NCBI GenBank assembly: GCA_026416955.1
Contig: JAOAEE010000077.1
Location: 1-33,322 of the forward strand
Length of the DNA stretch: 33,322 bases
Source: Ignavibacteria bacterium
GTDB taxonomy: Bacteria > Bacteroidota > Ignavibacteria > Kapaibacteriales > UBA2268
Direction of reading: 5' to 3'
This document shows positions 16,256 through 25,700 of the stretch, piece by piece. The notes beneath the pieces are model-generated. The model was not told the DNA's origin and did no database searches. It saw only the letters and a list, made by a program, of their open reading frames with translations. The first letter of the stretch is position 1. Each line of letters begins with the position of its first letter. The position numbers and the translations under genes were made by a program.

Positions 16256-17176
16256 ATGAAAAAAGATTTTTTAGAAGTTACTGATTTTACAACAGAAGAA
16301 ATTCTTCTTGCATTTGAATTGGCAAAGAAAATGAAAGCAAAGCCTTCGGATTATTACGATGCATTGAAATTTAAAACATTAGCACTTATTTTCGAAAAAC
16401 CCTCGTTAAGAACCAGAACGACCTTTGATGTGGGTATTCAACAGTTAGGAGGTTTTTCCATTTACCTTTCGCCCTCGGAAATTAATTTAGGCAAAAGAGA
16501 ATCCGTGTATGATGTTGCAAAAAATCTCGAGCGTATGGTTGATGCAATAATGGTTCGAACTTTTGGTCACGATATTGTTGAAGATATGGCAAAATTTGCT
16601 AAAATCCCAATTATCAATGGCTTAACCGACTATGCTCATCCTTGCCAAGCAATGGCAGACTTTTTCACAATCGAGGAAGTTAAAGGCACGATAAAGGGAC
16701 TCAAAATTGCTTATGTTGGCGATGGTAACAACGTTGCTCATTCTCTGATGGCTGCTGCTGGTAGGCTTGGCGCATATATTGTTGTAGCAACTCCAAAAGG
16801 CTATGAACCAAATTTGAACGCTTATAGGAATGCTATCAAAGCTGCCCAAGAAACTGGTGCACAAATAGAAGTAATTAACGACCCGAAAGAAGCAGTGGAA
16901 AATGCCGATGTTGTTTATACAGATGTTTGGGCTTCTATGGGACAAGAATCCGAAGCAGAAAAGAGAAAGAAAATCTTTATGCCATTCCAAGTGAATAGTA
17001 AACTCTTTTCCTTGGCAAAACCCGATGCAATTTTTATGCATTGCTTGCCAGCACATCGTGGAGAGGAAGTTACCGACGAGGTGATAGATTCTCCAAATTC
17101 GGTTGTGTTTCAAGAAGCAGAAAATAGGTTACACGTTCAAAAAGCAATTCTATATATGTTAATGAAAAAAGAATGA
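16256..17176 (+). CDS. argF: Ornithine carbamoyltransferase
   Basis: A 306-residue enzyme that interconverts ornithine plus carbamoyl phosphate and citrulline plus phosphate in the cytoplasm. The carbamoyl-phosphate site SLRTRT is at 50-55, HPCQ at 128-131, the ornithine-binding DVWASMGQE at 223-231, and the catalytic-cysteine motif HCLPAHRG at 262-269. The SMG loop supports true ornithine specificity rather than acetyl- or succinyl-ornithine use. Length is normal. An AGGTG sequence lies 10 bases before the ATG. The carbamate kinase gene begins one base after its stop, so the enzyme could run in the catabolic direction (arcB-like, ATP from citrulline) or use carbamoyl phosphate made by the kinase. 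Sequence alone does not decide; no arginine deiminase is present in the window. Confidence 0.95.
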   Translation: MKKDFLEVTDFTTEEILLAFELAKKMKAKPSDYYDALKFKTLALIFEKPSLRTRTTFDVGIQQLGGFSIYLSPSEINLGKRESVYDVAKNLERMVDAIMVRTFGHDIVEDMAKFAKIPIINGLTDYAHPCQAMADFFTIEEVKGTIKGLKIAYVGDGNNVAHSLMAAAGRLGAYIVVATPKGYEPNLNAYRNAIKAAQETGAQIEVINDPKEAVENADVVYTDVWASMGQESEAEKRKKIFMPFQVNSKLFSLAKPDAIFMHCLPAHRGEEVTDEVIDSPNSVVFQEAENRLHVQKAILYMLMKKE

Positions 17177-17177
17177 T

Positions 17178-18125
17178 ATGGAAAATCAAACTAAAACTGC
17201 TTTAATAGCCATCGGCGGTAATTCATTGATAAAGACTGGTGAGCGAGGAACTTTGGAGGAGCAGTTTAAAAATGCTCTCGAAACTGCAAAACATATTGTC
17301 AAAATGGTTAAAGACGGTTGGAAAATTGTTGTTACCCACGGCAACGGACCACAAGTTGGTGCTGCATTGATACGTTCCGAGAGAGCATCGAGCGAAGTTT
17401 ACACCCATACTTTGGATATGTGTGTTGCAACAACACAAAGCGAAATTGGTTATCTCTTGCAAAAGGCTTTTTACCAAGAATTAAAAGCCCAAAACTCAAA
17501 CAATCCAGTTACAGTTGTGCCGACAATGGTTATTGTCGACCCAAATGATACAGCTTTCAAGAACCCAACCAAACCTATTGGACCTTTCTACGAGAAAAAA
17601 ATTGCCGAGGAAAGAAAAAGGAAATTGGGGTGGAATATCGTTGAAGATGCTAATCGTGGATGGCGTCGTGTTGTACCATCTCCCGAACCATTGGATATTG
17701 TCGAGTTGGATGTGATCAAAACTTTACTTGCCTCAAATGTGATAACAATAGCTCTTGGGGGAGGTGGTATCCCAGTATACATTGAAAATGGAAAAATCAT
17801 TGGTTGTGAAGCAGTTATCGATAAGGACCGTTCCTCTGCCTTACTAGCACTCAAGCTCAACGTAGATTTGTTTTTGATTAGTACAGCAACAGATTATGTA
17901 TATTTGAACTTTAAGAGGCCAGATAGAACCCCCTTGAAACAAATCACAACTGATGAGGCAGAGAAATATTTAAAAGAAGGACATTTCCCCGAAGGAAGTA
18001 TGGGACCAAAAGTAGAATCTGCAATCAAGTATTTGCGGGGTGGTGGGAAAAAAGTTATTATTACTTCCTATGAATATATTGAAGATGCTTTAAAAGGAAC
18101 TTCGGGAACACATATTTTACCATAA
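17178..18125 (+). CDS. arcC: Carbamate kinase
   Basis: A 315-residue kinase that catalyses carbamoyl phosphate plus ADP to carbamate plus ATP, or the reverse. Visible family motifs are IAIGGNSL (11-18), HGNGPQVG (54-61), IALGGGGIPV near 195, and the VIDKDRSSALLAL stretch around 213-225 with the DKD at 215-217. The length is typical. It is the second gene of the operon, one base after argF and 15 bases before the pyrB ATG. Lying between two carbamoyltransferases, it is the only enzyme in the window able to make or consume their common substrate besides the transferases themselves; no carbamoyl-phosphate synthetase gene is seen here. In the arginine deiminase pathway this enzyme makes ATP; in some archaea it has been proposed to work in synthesis. 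Confidence 0.95.
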   Translation: MENQTKTALIAIGGNSLIKTGERGTLEEQFKNALETAKHIVKMVKDGWKIVVTHGNGPQVGAALIRSERASSEVYTHTLDMCVATTQSEIGYLLQKAFYQELKAQNSNNPVTVVPTMVIVDPNDTAFKNPTKPIGPFYEKKIAEERKRKLGWNIVEDANRGWRRVVPSPEPLDIVELDVIKTLLASNVITIALGGGGIPVYIENGKIIGCEAVIDKDRSSALLALKLNVDLFLISTATDYVYLNFKRPDRTPLKQITTDEAEKYLKEGHFPEGSMGPKVESAIKYLRGGGKKVIITSYEYIEDALKGTSGTHILP

Positions 18126-18140
18126 ATATTGGTATTAAAA

Positions 18141-19058
18141 ATGAAAATTGAACACGTTATTCAATCGCAACAGTTTACAGTTCCCTTGATTTGGGAACTT
18201 TTTAACCGAACAAAGCAGATGGAACGAATTGTTCGCAAGGGCGGAACAAAAGATTACGAGCGATACATTATGGCAACTCTTTTTTATGCACCTTCCACAC
18301 GTACAAGATTTTCCTTTGAATCTGCTATGTACAGACTTGGTGGGAAGGTGCTTTCGACTGAACAGGCCCAAGAATTTTCTTCGGAAATCAAAGGTGAAAG
18401 GCTTGAGGATACAATTAGGATAATTGGAAACTACTGCGATTTAATTGTTCTACGACACCACGAGGAAGGCGGGGCGGCTCGTGCGGCTTCTGTTTCGAAA
18501 GTACCCATTATTAATGCTGGTGATGGTTCCGGTGGTCAACATCCAACACAAGCATTGTTGGATTTGTATACTATTTATAATGAATTGGGGACCTTGGATG
18601 GATTGAAAGTTGCACTTGTTGGAGCATTGGATAAAGGAAGGACTGCACGCTCACTTGCATACTTGCTTAGTAAATTTGAAAGAACAAAGTTGTTTTTTAT
18701 CGCTCCTCCAGAATTGCAAATTAAAAAAGATATACTTGAACATTTGGATGAAAAAGGTGTTTCCTATGAATTGTTAGACTCGGTTGAAAAAGTTATTTCC
18801 GAAGTTGATGTTATTTATCAAACTCGAATAGATAAAGAGCGTTTGCACAACGAAAATGTTGATTTGAGTATTTATAACATTACTCCAAATGTTCTAAGAA
18901 GAATGAAAAATAATTCTATTATTATGCATCCATTACCTCGTTCTGTTGAAATTAGTAGGGAAGTGGATACAGACCCTCGTGCCGCATATTTTCGCCAAGC
19001 GGAAAATGGGCTTTATGTTCGTATGGCTTTAATAACATTATTACTTGATAATGAATAA
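18141..19058 (+). CDS. pyrB: Aspartate carbamoyltransferase, catalytic chain
   Basis: A 305-residue catalytic subunit that joins aspartate and carbamoyl phosphate to carbamoyl-aspartate, the first committed step of pyrimidine synthesis. It has APSTRTRFSFE near residue 50-60, the mobile-loop lysine in EIKGERLEDT, GQHPTQALLDLYTI near 135-148, HPLPRSVEI near 268-276, and the C-terminal GLYVRMALITLLL. These are true ATCase signatures rather than those of ornithine or knotted transcarbamylases. I chose ATG at 18141; an upstream TTG at 18129 would add four residues (MVLK) but is less likely. No regulatory chain (pyrI) and no dihydroorotase follow. Its place behind argF and arcC suggests that the operon manages carbamoyl-phosphate partition between citrulline and pyrimidines. 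Confidence 0.94.
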   Translation: MKIEHVIQSQQFTVPLIWELFNRTKQMERIVRKGGTKDYERYIMATLFYAPSTRTRFSFESAMYRLGGKVLSTEQAQEFSSEIKGERLEDTIRIIGNYCDLIVLRHHEEGGAARAASVSKVPIINAGDGSGGQHPTQALLDLYTIYNELGTLDGLKVALVGALDKGRTARSLAYLLSKFERTKLFFIAPPELQIKKDILEHLDEKGVSYELLDSVEKVISEVDVIYQTRIDKERLHNENVDLSIYNITPNVLRRMKNNSIIMHPLPRSVEISREVDTDPRAAYFRQAENGLYVRMALITLLLDNE

Positions 19059-19067
19059 AGGTGTGTT

Positions 19068-20264
19068 ATGAGAACTCAAGATTATATTGAATTGGAAAAT
19101 CTTTACGGAGCCCAAAATTACCATCCTTTGGATGTTGTAATTTCGCGTGCCGAAGGTTGTTGGGTTTACGATGTAGAGGGAAAGAAATATTTGGATTGCC
19201 TTGCCGCATATTCTGCTGTGAACCAAGGACATTGTCACCCGAAAATTCTAAAAGCCTTTGTTGAACAAGCAACAAAAGTAACATTAACAAGTCGAGCATT
19301 CAGAAATGACCAACTCCCACTTCTTTACAAACTTTTGCACGATTTGACTGGTTTCGATATGGCTTTGCCAATGAATTCTGGCGCCGAGGCTGTTGAAACT
19401 GCAATAAAAGCAGCAAGAAAATGGGGATACAAGGTTAAGGGAATTCCCGATGGTAAGGCTGAAATAATTGCTTGTGAAAATAATTTTCACGGTAGAACAA
19501 CAACAATCATTAGCTTCTCCACCGAACCACAATATAGAGATGGTTTTGCCCCTTTTACCCCGGGATTTCCTATTGTTAAGTATGGCGATGTAGAGGATTT
19601 AAAATCTAGGATTACCGAAAATACTGCTGCATTCTTAGTTGAACCAATCCAAGGCGAGGCTGGTATTATTGTTCCACCCGAAGGTTATTTAAGCGAGGTG
19701 GAAAAGGTATGCCGAGAGAATAATGTGCTCTTGATAGTAGATGAAATTCAAAGTGGTTTGGGACGAAGCGGAAAATTGTTTGCGTATCAATATGAAAATG
19801 TTCAACCAGACCTTGTAATTATTGGTAAAGCACTTTCTGGTGGGTTTTACCCAGTTTCTGCTGTTCTTGGTAAAAAGGAAGTTTTGGGGGTGTTTAAACC
19901 CGGAGACCACGGCTCGACTTTTGGTGGTAACCCTCTTGCTGCTGCTGTTGCTCAAGCAGCCCTTAAGGTTTTAATTGAAGAAAAAATGATTGAAAATTCT
20001 TATGAATTGGGTAAATATTTCTTAGAACAGTTGAAAAAAATTCAAGATAAGCATATTGTGGATGTTAGAGGTAAGGGGCTTTGGATTGGAGTTGAACTTG
20101 ATGGTCCAGCCCGACCGTATTGCGAACGACTTAAAGATGAAGGAATTTTGTGCAAGGAAACCCACGATAGAGTTATCCGCTTTGCTCCACCTCTTGTGAT
20201 AACAAAGGAAGAGATTGATTGGGCTTTGGAAAGAATAGAAAAGGTCATTAAGTCTTTCAGTTAA
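19068..20264 (+). CDS. rocD: Ornithine aminotransferase
   Basis: A 398-residue class III PLP aminotransferase that moves the delta-amino group of ornithine to 2-oxoglutarate, giving glutamate semialdehyde and glutamate. The opening [20 protein letters not shown] and [13 protein letters not shown] are characteristic of ornithine delta-aminotransferase. [18 protein letters not shown] (104-121) and [13 protein letters not shown] (224-236) are present, and the PLP lysine is Lys254 in IIGKALSGG. An AAGGTG sequence lies just before the ATG, 9 bases after pyrB. The enzyme links ornithine released by the operon's transcarbamylase to proline or glutamate metabolism, in either direction. Acetylornithine aminotransferase is a less likely alternative because of the N-terminal signature. 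Confidence 0.93.
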   Translation: MRTQDYIELENLYGAQNYHPLDVVISRAEGCWVYDVEGKKYLDCLAAYSAVNQGHCHPKILKAFVEQATKVTLTSRAFRNDQLPLLYKLLHDLTGFDMALPMNSGAEAVETAIKAARKWGYKVKGIPDGKAEIIACENNFHGRTTTIISFSTEPQYRDGFAPFTPGFPIVKYGDVEDLKSRITENTAAFLVEPIQGEAGIIVPPEGYLSEVEKVCRENNVLLIVDEIQSGLGRSGKLFAYQYENVQPDLVIIGKALSGGFYPVSAVLGKKEVLGVFKPGDHGSTFGGNPLAAAVAQAALKVLIEEKMIENSYELGKYFLEQLKKIQDKHIVDVRGKGLWIGVELDGPARPYCERLKDEGILCKETHDRVIRFAPPLVITKEEIDWALERIEKVIKSFS

Positions 20265-20271
20265 TAATTTT

Positions 20272-21318
20272 ATGATGGAGAAAATAAGTTTCGAAGAGAA
20301 AGTAGGTCAAAAAATAATAATTGGATTCAGAGGGACCACTCTGAAAGAGGAACCAATTATTATTGATTATTTAAAAGAAGGATTTATTGGTGGAGTAATT
20401 TTATTTGAAAAAGACGCTCAAAATGGGAAACAAAGAAATTTAGTTGAACCTAAGCAAATCCAAAATTTAATTAATGAAATCAAAGTTAATTCCAAGCATA
20501 TTCCTTTTATTTCTATTGACCAAGAAGGTGGCAAAGTTTCAAGGTTAAATTCAAATAATGGTTTCGAGGATTTTCCTTCGAGCAAAAAGGTAGCAATGTT
20601 CGAGAATATTGAATTTGCCGAAGAAATTTACGATAGAATGGCAAATATTTTGCAAAATATTGGTATAAATGTAAATTTTGCCCCCGTTGTCGATTTATGC
20701 ATAAATTCGGAAAATGAAGTTGTTGTAAAAAAGGAACGCTGCTTTTCGAGTGAACCAGAAGTAGTTGCGAAATTTGCTAAATCCTTTATTCAGTGTCATT
20801 TAAAAAGAAAAATATTGCCAGTTGCAAAACATTTTCCGGGTCACGGTTCCTCGACGGGTGACACCCATTTGGATTGGGTAGATATTACTAACACTTGGAA
20901 GCAAGTCGAATTAAAGCCCTACCAAATTTTATTGGAAAACAATTTTTTGCTAGGGGTAATGGTTGGGCATTTATTCAACAAAAATATCGACCCATTATTT
21001 CCGGCCTCACTTTCGCATATTTGGGTTGACGAAGTTTTGCGAAAGCAATTAGGATTTAATGGTTTAGTTTTTACAGATGATATGCAAATGAAAGCAATTT
21101 CGAACTACTTTTCTCTTGAAGAGATAGTTGAACTAGCTTTCAACTGTAGTATTGATGTTTTGGTTTTTGCAAATCAATTATATTATGAAACTGATTTGCC
21201 AGAAAGAATAATTACTATTTCAAAGGAACTAGTTTCAAAAGGGAAAATAGTATCCGAGAAAATAGAGGAATCATTTCAACGAATTGTTAAGTTTAAGAAA
21301 GAAATTATGTTCAATTAA
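20272..21318 (+). CDS. nagZ: Glycoside hydrolase family 3, NagZ-type beta-N-acetylglucosaminidase
   Basis: A 348-residue single-domain GH3 enzyme. The NagZ hallmark KHFPGHG at 186-192 is followed by GDTH, giving the Asp197/His199 dyad that acts as general acid/base in this family, and the nucleophile is probably Asp269 in VFTDDM. FISIDQEGGKVSRL (79-92) and INVNFAPVVDL (132-142) are also typical. No signal peptide is present, so it should act in the cytoplasm, removing GlcNAc from muropeptides during cell-wall recycling. Start may be either of two consecutive ATG codons (20272 or 20275). It follows rocD by 7 bases within the same operon. The link to ornithine and carbamoyl-phosphate genes is not explained by known cell-wall recycling; it may simply share a promoter. 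Confidence 0.9.
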   Translation: MMEKISFEEKVGQKIIIGFRGTTLKEEPIIIDYLKEGFIGGVILFEKDAQNGKQRNLVEPKQIQNLINEIKVNSKHIPFISIDQEGGKVSRLNSNNGFEDFPSSKKVAMFENIEFAEEIYDRMANILQNIGINVNFAPVVDLCINSENEVVVKKERCFSSEPEVVAKFAKSFIQCHLKRKILPVAKHFPGHGSSTGDTHLDWVDITNTWKQVELKPYQILLENNFLLGVMVGHLFNKNIDPLFPASLSHIWVDEVLRKQLGFNGLVFTDDMQMKAISNYFSLEEIVELAFNCSIDVLVFANQLYYETDLPERIITISKELVSKGKIVSEKIEESFQRIVKFKKEIMFN

Positions 21319-21330
21319 TAAGGTGAATTT

Positions 21331-22656
21331 ATGGGGAATAGGACAAAAGTATTGATTTTGGGTGCTGCTGGACGCGATTTTCACAATTTCAATGTTTTTT
21401 TTAAGAACAAACCAGAGTACGAAGTTGTAGGATTTACTGCCGCACAGATACCAAATATTGAGGGAAGAATTTATCCTGCTTCGCTTTCTGGAGATTTGTA
21501 CCCTAACGGCATACCTATTTATTCCGAAGATGAACTTGAGGAACTTATTGAAAAATTCGATATTGATGAATGTGTTCTATCTTATAGTGACTTGTCGTAC
21601 GAAACTGTTATGCATTTAGGTTCAAGAGTTTTAAAGGCTGGTGCAAAATTTTCAATGCTTGGTTCCCGGCAAACAATGTTGGTTTCGAGTAAACCAGTTA
21701 TTTCAATAACTGCTGTGAGAACTGGATGTGGTAAAAGTCAAACAACACGCGCAGTTGTAAAGCTGCTTCGGGAAATGGGTAAAAAAGTAGTATCGGTAAG
21801 GCATCCAATGCCTTATGGAAATTTGGAAGAGCAAAAGGTTCAAAGGTTTGCGACTATCGAGGATTTGCATCGCTATCGATGTACAATCGAAGAGATGGAA
21901 GAGTACGAACCACACATTTCTATGGGTAGCGTGATATATGCAGGGGTTGATTACGAAGCAATTTTGAGAGAAGCCGAAAAGGAAGCAGAAATAATTGTTT
22001 GGGATGGTGGCAATAACGATATGCCTTTTTATAAGCCAAATCTTTCTATTGTTGTTGTCGACCCCTTAAGACCTGGCCACGAAATAACATATTATCCGGG
22101 AGAGGTTAACTTTAGAATGGCTGATGTAATTGTAATCAATAAAATCGATTCTGCCTATCCCGAGGATGTTGAATATGTATTAGAAAATATTAGGTTGTAT
22201 AACCCAAAAGCAAAAGTAATTTTTGCTGCATCAGCGATAATTGCAGAAAATCCAGAAATTATCCAAGGAAAACGAGTTCTTGCAATTGAAGATGGACCCA
22301 CTTTAACTCATGGAGAAATGTCAATTGGGGCTGGAGTAGTTGCATCGCGACGTTTTGGGGCAAAAGAATTGGTCGACCCAAGGCCTTTTTTGGTTGGGAG
22401 TTTGGTTGAAACTTTCGAAAAGTATCCGGATATTGGTTCCTTGTTGCCAGCAATGGGTTATGGTGAACAACAAATGAAAGATCTTGAGGCAACAATAAAT
22501 CGAACAGATTGTGATGCAGTTGTTATTGGTACTCCAATTAATCTTTCAAGGTTCATTCGAATAAACAAACCCTATACAAGAGTATTTTACGAACTTGCTG
22601 AAATTGGCAAACCCAATTTGAAGGAAATTTTAACAGATTTCTTAAAAAATTTATAA
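21331..22656 (+). CDS. GTPase-like protein related to cyclic 2,3-diphosphoglycerate synthetase
   Basis: A 441-residue cytoplasmic protein. The N terminus begins with a Rossmann-like strand and LGAAGRDFHNFN (10-21); residues about 120-300 form a P-loop domain with a variant Walker A (AVRTGCGKS, 128-136), VWDGGNNDMPF (223-233) as the likely Walker B region, and NKID (270-273) like a GTPase specificity motif. HGEMSIGAG near 327-335 is also distinctive. The overall pattern matches the family annotated as cyclic 2,3-diphosphoglycerate synthetase, known from methanogens and hyperthermophilic archaea, where it makes a thermoprotective solute. Bacterial members are widespread and mostly uncharacterised, so I do not infer that activity here. 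It is the last gene of the operon, preceded by AAGGTG. Its co-location with carbamoyl-phosphate enzymes makes a role in that metabolism plausible. Confidence 0.8.
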   Translation: MGNRTKVLILGAAGRDFHNFNVFFKNKPEYEVVGFTAAQIPNIEGRIYPASLSGDLYPNGIPIYSEDELEELIEKFDIDECVLSYSDLSYETVMHLGSRVLKAGAKFSMLGSRQTMLVSSKPVISITAVRTGCGKSQTTRAVVKLLREMGKKVVSVRHPMPYGNLEEQKVQRFATIEDLHRYRCTIEEMEEYEPHISMGSVIYAGVDYEAILREAEKEAEIIVWDGGNNDMPFYKPNLSIVVVDPLRPGHEITYYPGEVNFRMADVIVINKIDSAYPEDVEYVLENIRLYNPKAKVIFAASAIIAENPEIIQGKRVLAIEDGPTLTHGEMSIGAGVVASRRFGAKELVDPRPFLVGSLVETFEKYPDIGSLLPAMGYGEQQMKDLEATINRTDCDAVVIGTPINLSRFIRINKPYTRVFYELAEIGKPNLKEILTDFLKNL

Positions 22657-22674
22657 AGTAGATTTTTAAAAAAT

Positions 22675-22708
22675 AAAAAAGCGGGCAAAAATTTTGCCCG
22701 CTTTTTTT
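22675..22708. terminator. Bidirectional terminator between convergent genes
   Basis: GCGGGCAAAA (22681-22690) and TTTTGCCCGC (22692-22701) form a perfect inverted repeat around one base. Seven T residues follow on the plus strand and six A residues precede it, so it can stop transcription from both the carbamoyl-phosphate operon and the convergent T9SS gene. Confidence 0.9.
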
Positions 22709-22723
22709 GTCCAAAAAAGTGCA

Positions 22724-25700
22724 TTATCGCAAGTAAACTGCTGGAACAACTTTTATTTGATTTTGGGTTTGTATTTTCAAATTGTAGGTTCCGCTTGGTA
22801 AGTTCAAGGAATTAAATGGGATACTAACTTTAACTTGGTTATTGATAGTGTTGATGTTATTTATCGAATAAACAATTTGACCTAAGTTGTTGATTAATTC
22901 GATGTTAAGTATTTTTTCTTCGTTTGTCTCTATAAACAACTCGCTAATGTGGGTAGTTGGGTTGGGATATAAACGGAATTTAGTTCCATCTGTCATTGTA
23001 TTCCAATCTACACTGGATACGTTAAATAGGGTAACACTGACATTAACAATGTTTGACGAAACAGTATCGCAGTTCCATACCAAACAATGGTATCTACCGG
23101 CATCTTCCACGCTTACATTTGTAATAAGTAGGTTAGGTTCGATAGCAGATGCAAGAGGGGAGTTGTCTTTGAACCACTGGTAGCGAAGATTTAATCCTTC
23201 GGCAACAATGGAAAGTCGGAGAGTATCTCCAATTTTAAGTGAAATTGCATTGGGTAAATCTTTCTTAATTACAGGGGGTTCGGTAACTTTTACAACTTTA
23301 ACTATGTTTGTTTTAAAAGAGCCACCAATACCGGGGACTTTAACAATTGCATAATAATCTCCGGGAATGATTGAAACAACTGGTAGTTTTATGTTAATTC
23401 CAACAACCGAAGGAGAATAACTTCCAATCATAATGTTTCCACGATAAACTTCAACAATGTAGTTTCCGGGAAGGCTTGGGAATGGAATTTCGATTGGTAT
23501 GCTTAAATAAGAATCTTCGTCGCAAACATAAAGAGTGTCGGCTTTAATAAGAATATTTGGTACGATGTGTACTTTGACAATTGCAGTGGTGTCTATTCCG
23601 CATCTGCCATTCACGATAGCATAGAAATAGTCGCTTGTGTCGCTGTATGAAATATTCTTGATTGTAAAGTAATTAGAGCGTGTTCCAGAATATTTCCAAT
23701 CGTCGCGTAAGGGTTTACCATTTTTATACCATTGAATTGGAACTACCCCAGAAGGTACTTCTTCGTAGGTATGGACATCAAAAGTGAAAGTTGCTGTAGA
23801 ACCAAGATAGCCGTAGTAATCTGTGGGTTCCTTTGTAATTTTGGTTTTTGTAAGTATATAGACAAGGATTTTGTCTGTAAAGTCGCTTTCGCATACACTT
23901 GCTCCGGTAACCTCGCAATAATAGATACCAGAAGTAGTAAAGTCTACATTGTTAAGTATCAATTGTTGGCTTTTTGCTCCTTCGATTTTCTTTCCATCTT
24001 TATACCATTGATAGCCGAGTTTGGAACCTGTCGCGTATGTTGTAAGAATAACTTGTTCCCCGCGGCAAGCGATAGCAGATTGGGTATGGGAACTAACTTT
24101 GGGTTTATCATAAATGTAGAAATCTCCCGTCTCGGAAGAAACATATTGCCTTGGGTCAAGATTTGTTGGATGTTCTCTATCGTATATTCTAATTCTATTT
24201 GTGGTGTCGGCAAAAAGCCCACGTGGAATTCTCCATTCAACTGAACCATTATTTGCTGGTATATCTTCGAAGATATTAAAGAATGTTCTACCTCTGTCTT
24301 TCGAAATGTCAATATCTATCTTTTGAACTCCACGAGAAATCCATTTGATTTCGTAAGAACCTGAATTACAAATTTCTTTTGTAGAACCTTCCTCTGGGTT
24401 AATGATTTTGATATTAGGTGTTTTAAAGGAAATAGGATTATCAATACCACCAAAAACATTTTTTGTGTTCACGCCAGCCCAAACTCCATCCAAATCGTAA
24501 ATTCTGCGAAGTAGATTGCCATTACGGTCGTAAACTTCTAATCTTCTGATACCGTTAGATAAGTTATTTGGAATAATTGTAGCCCAAGAACCGTCGACTC
24601 CGTCTAAGTTGTTATAATAATTTGGGCCTTGCGGTGGGAATGGATTCCCTTGTGCGTCTGTTCCTTCTTGTAAAACTGCATTTTCATTTTGTACAATTGC
24701 GACAGTAACTGGATTACCACCAGTTTGCTCATCGAAAAGGCAGACAAAGGATTTTGGTGGTAACCAACTGTCTTCGTCATAAATTCCAGTGCATTTTGTT
24801 GGGGGATTTCCAAAATCCAAAGCAACAGAAGTATTTGTTGTTTGATATCTTTTAATAACGGTTCCTTTTTCTGTACCAAGAACTAAAATCCAATATACTC
24901 GTTGTCCCTCGTTAAACGAGGCGTTTGTTGTTGGAACTAATGTTAGCCATATTAATTTAGTTCCGTCGTTATTTGATTCAAAAGTAGAGTAAGCATTATC
25001 TTGTGTCAAGTCTCTTTGTGAATTGTATAAATACCTATTGTTTTGATGATTGTAATGGAAATTGTTTCCTGCCCCATTATCGGTTTCAACATTTCCAGTG
25101 TAACCAACATTCCTTCCACCAGAGAAAAATCTGTAAACTGTATTTGGATGTAAGTTTTCTAACCTGACCAAGGCGAAGGTGGGAATGCGAGTTCCAAAAG
25201 TACCTACACCTTTAAGAAACTTAGGAACAAATACTTCTGTAAAAGTTGGTAAAGGTCTTACATTTACTACAACTGTGTTGGAAGTGTTAAATCCCGGAGA
25301 ACTTGCACTGGCAGAATAAGTTCCGGAAGTTGAAAATGTAACGTTAGTTACTGTTGCAACACCATTTACAAAATTAGCAGTTACAAAAAAGTTGGTAGGT
25401 CCATTAAAATTTATTTTTGCTTGGTAGTTATGGTAGTTTGTGTTTGTAGTATTATCGGAATTAATAGCCCTGACCTTGAAGTTGGGGACAGGAGAATTGA
25501 TGTGTAACTTTGTATAAAGGTCTTCGATTACAATTCCCACTGGACCAGGTAGAACCTGTATATTAGTTTGGGTAGATGATAGCAATTCGCCAGAAATTAC
25601 TTCGGCGCGAACTGTAATTGTTTCAGATAAATTATAAACTAAGTCGTCAAAAACTACATTCGTGGCCTTGTATGGAATTTGCTTGGTGAGTGTTCCAACA

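Noticed and set aside
18129-18140. TTG start for pyrB four codons upstream
   Set aside because: The ATG at 18141 gives the usual ATCase length and N terminus; the TTG adds residues without family support.
23732-24244. Open frame of 170 codons on the plus strand inside the T9SS protein gene
   Set aside because: The opposite strand encodes Ig-like domains with clear motifs; this frame has Cys/Phe-rich mirror composition and no start-site support.
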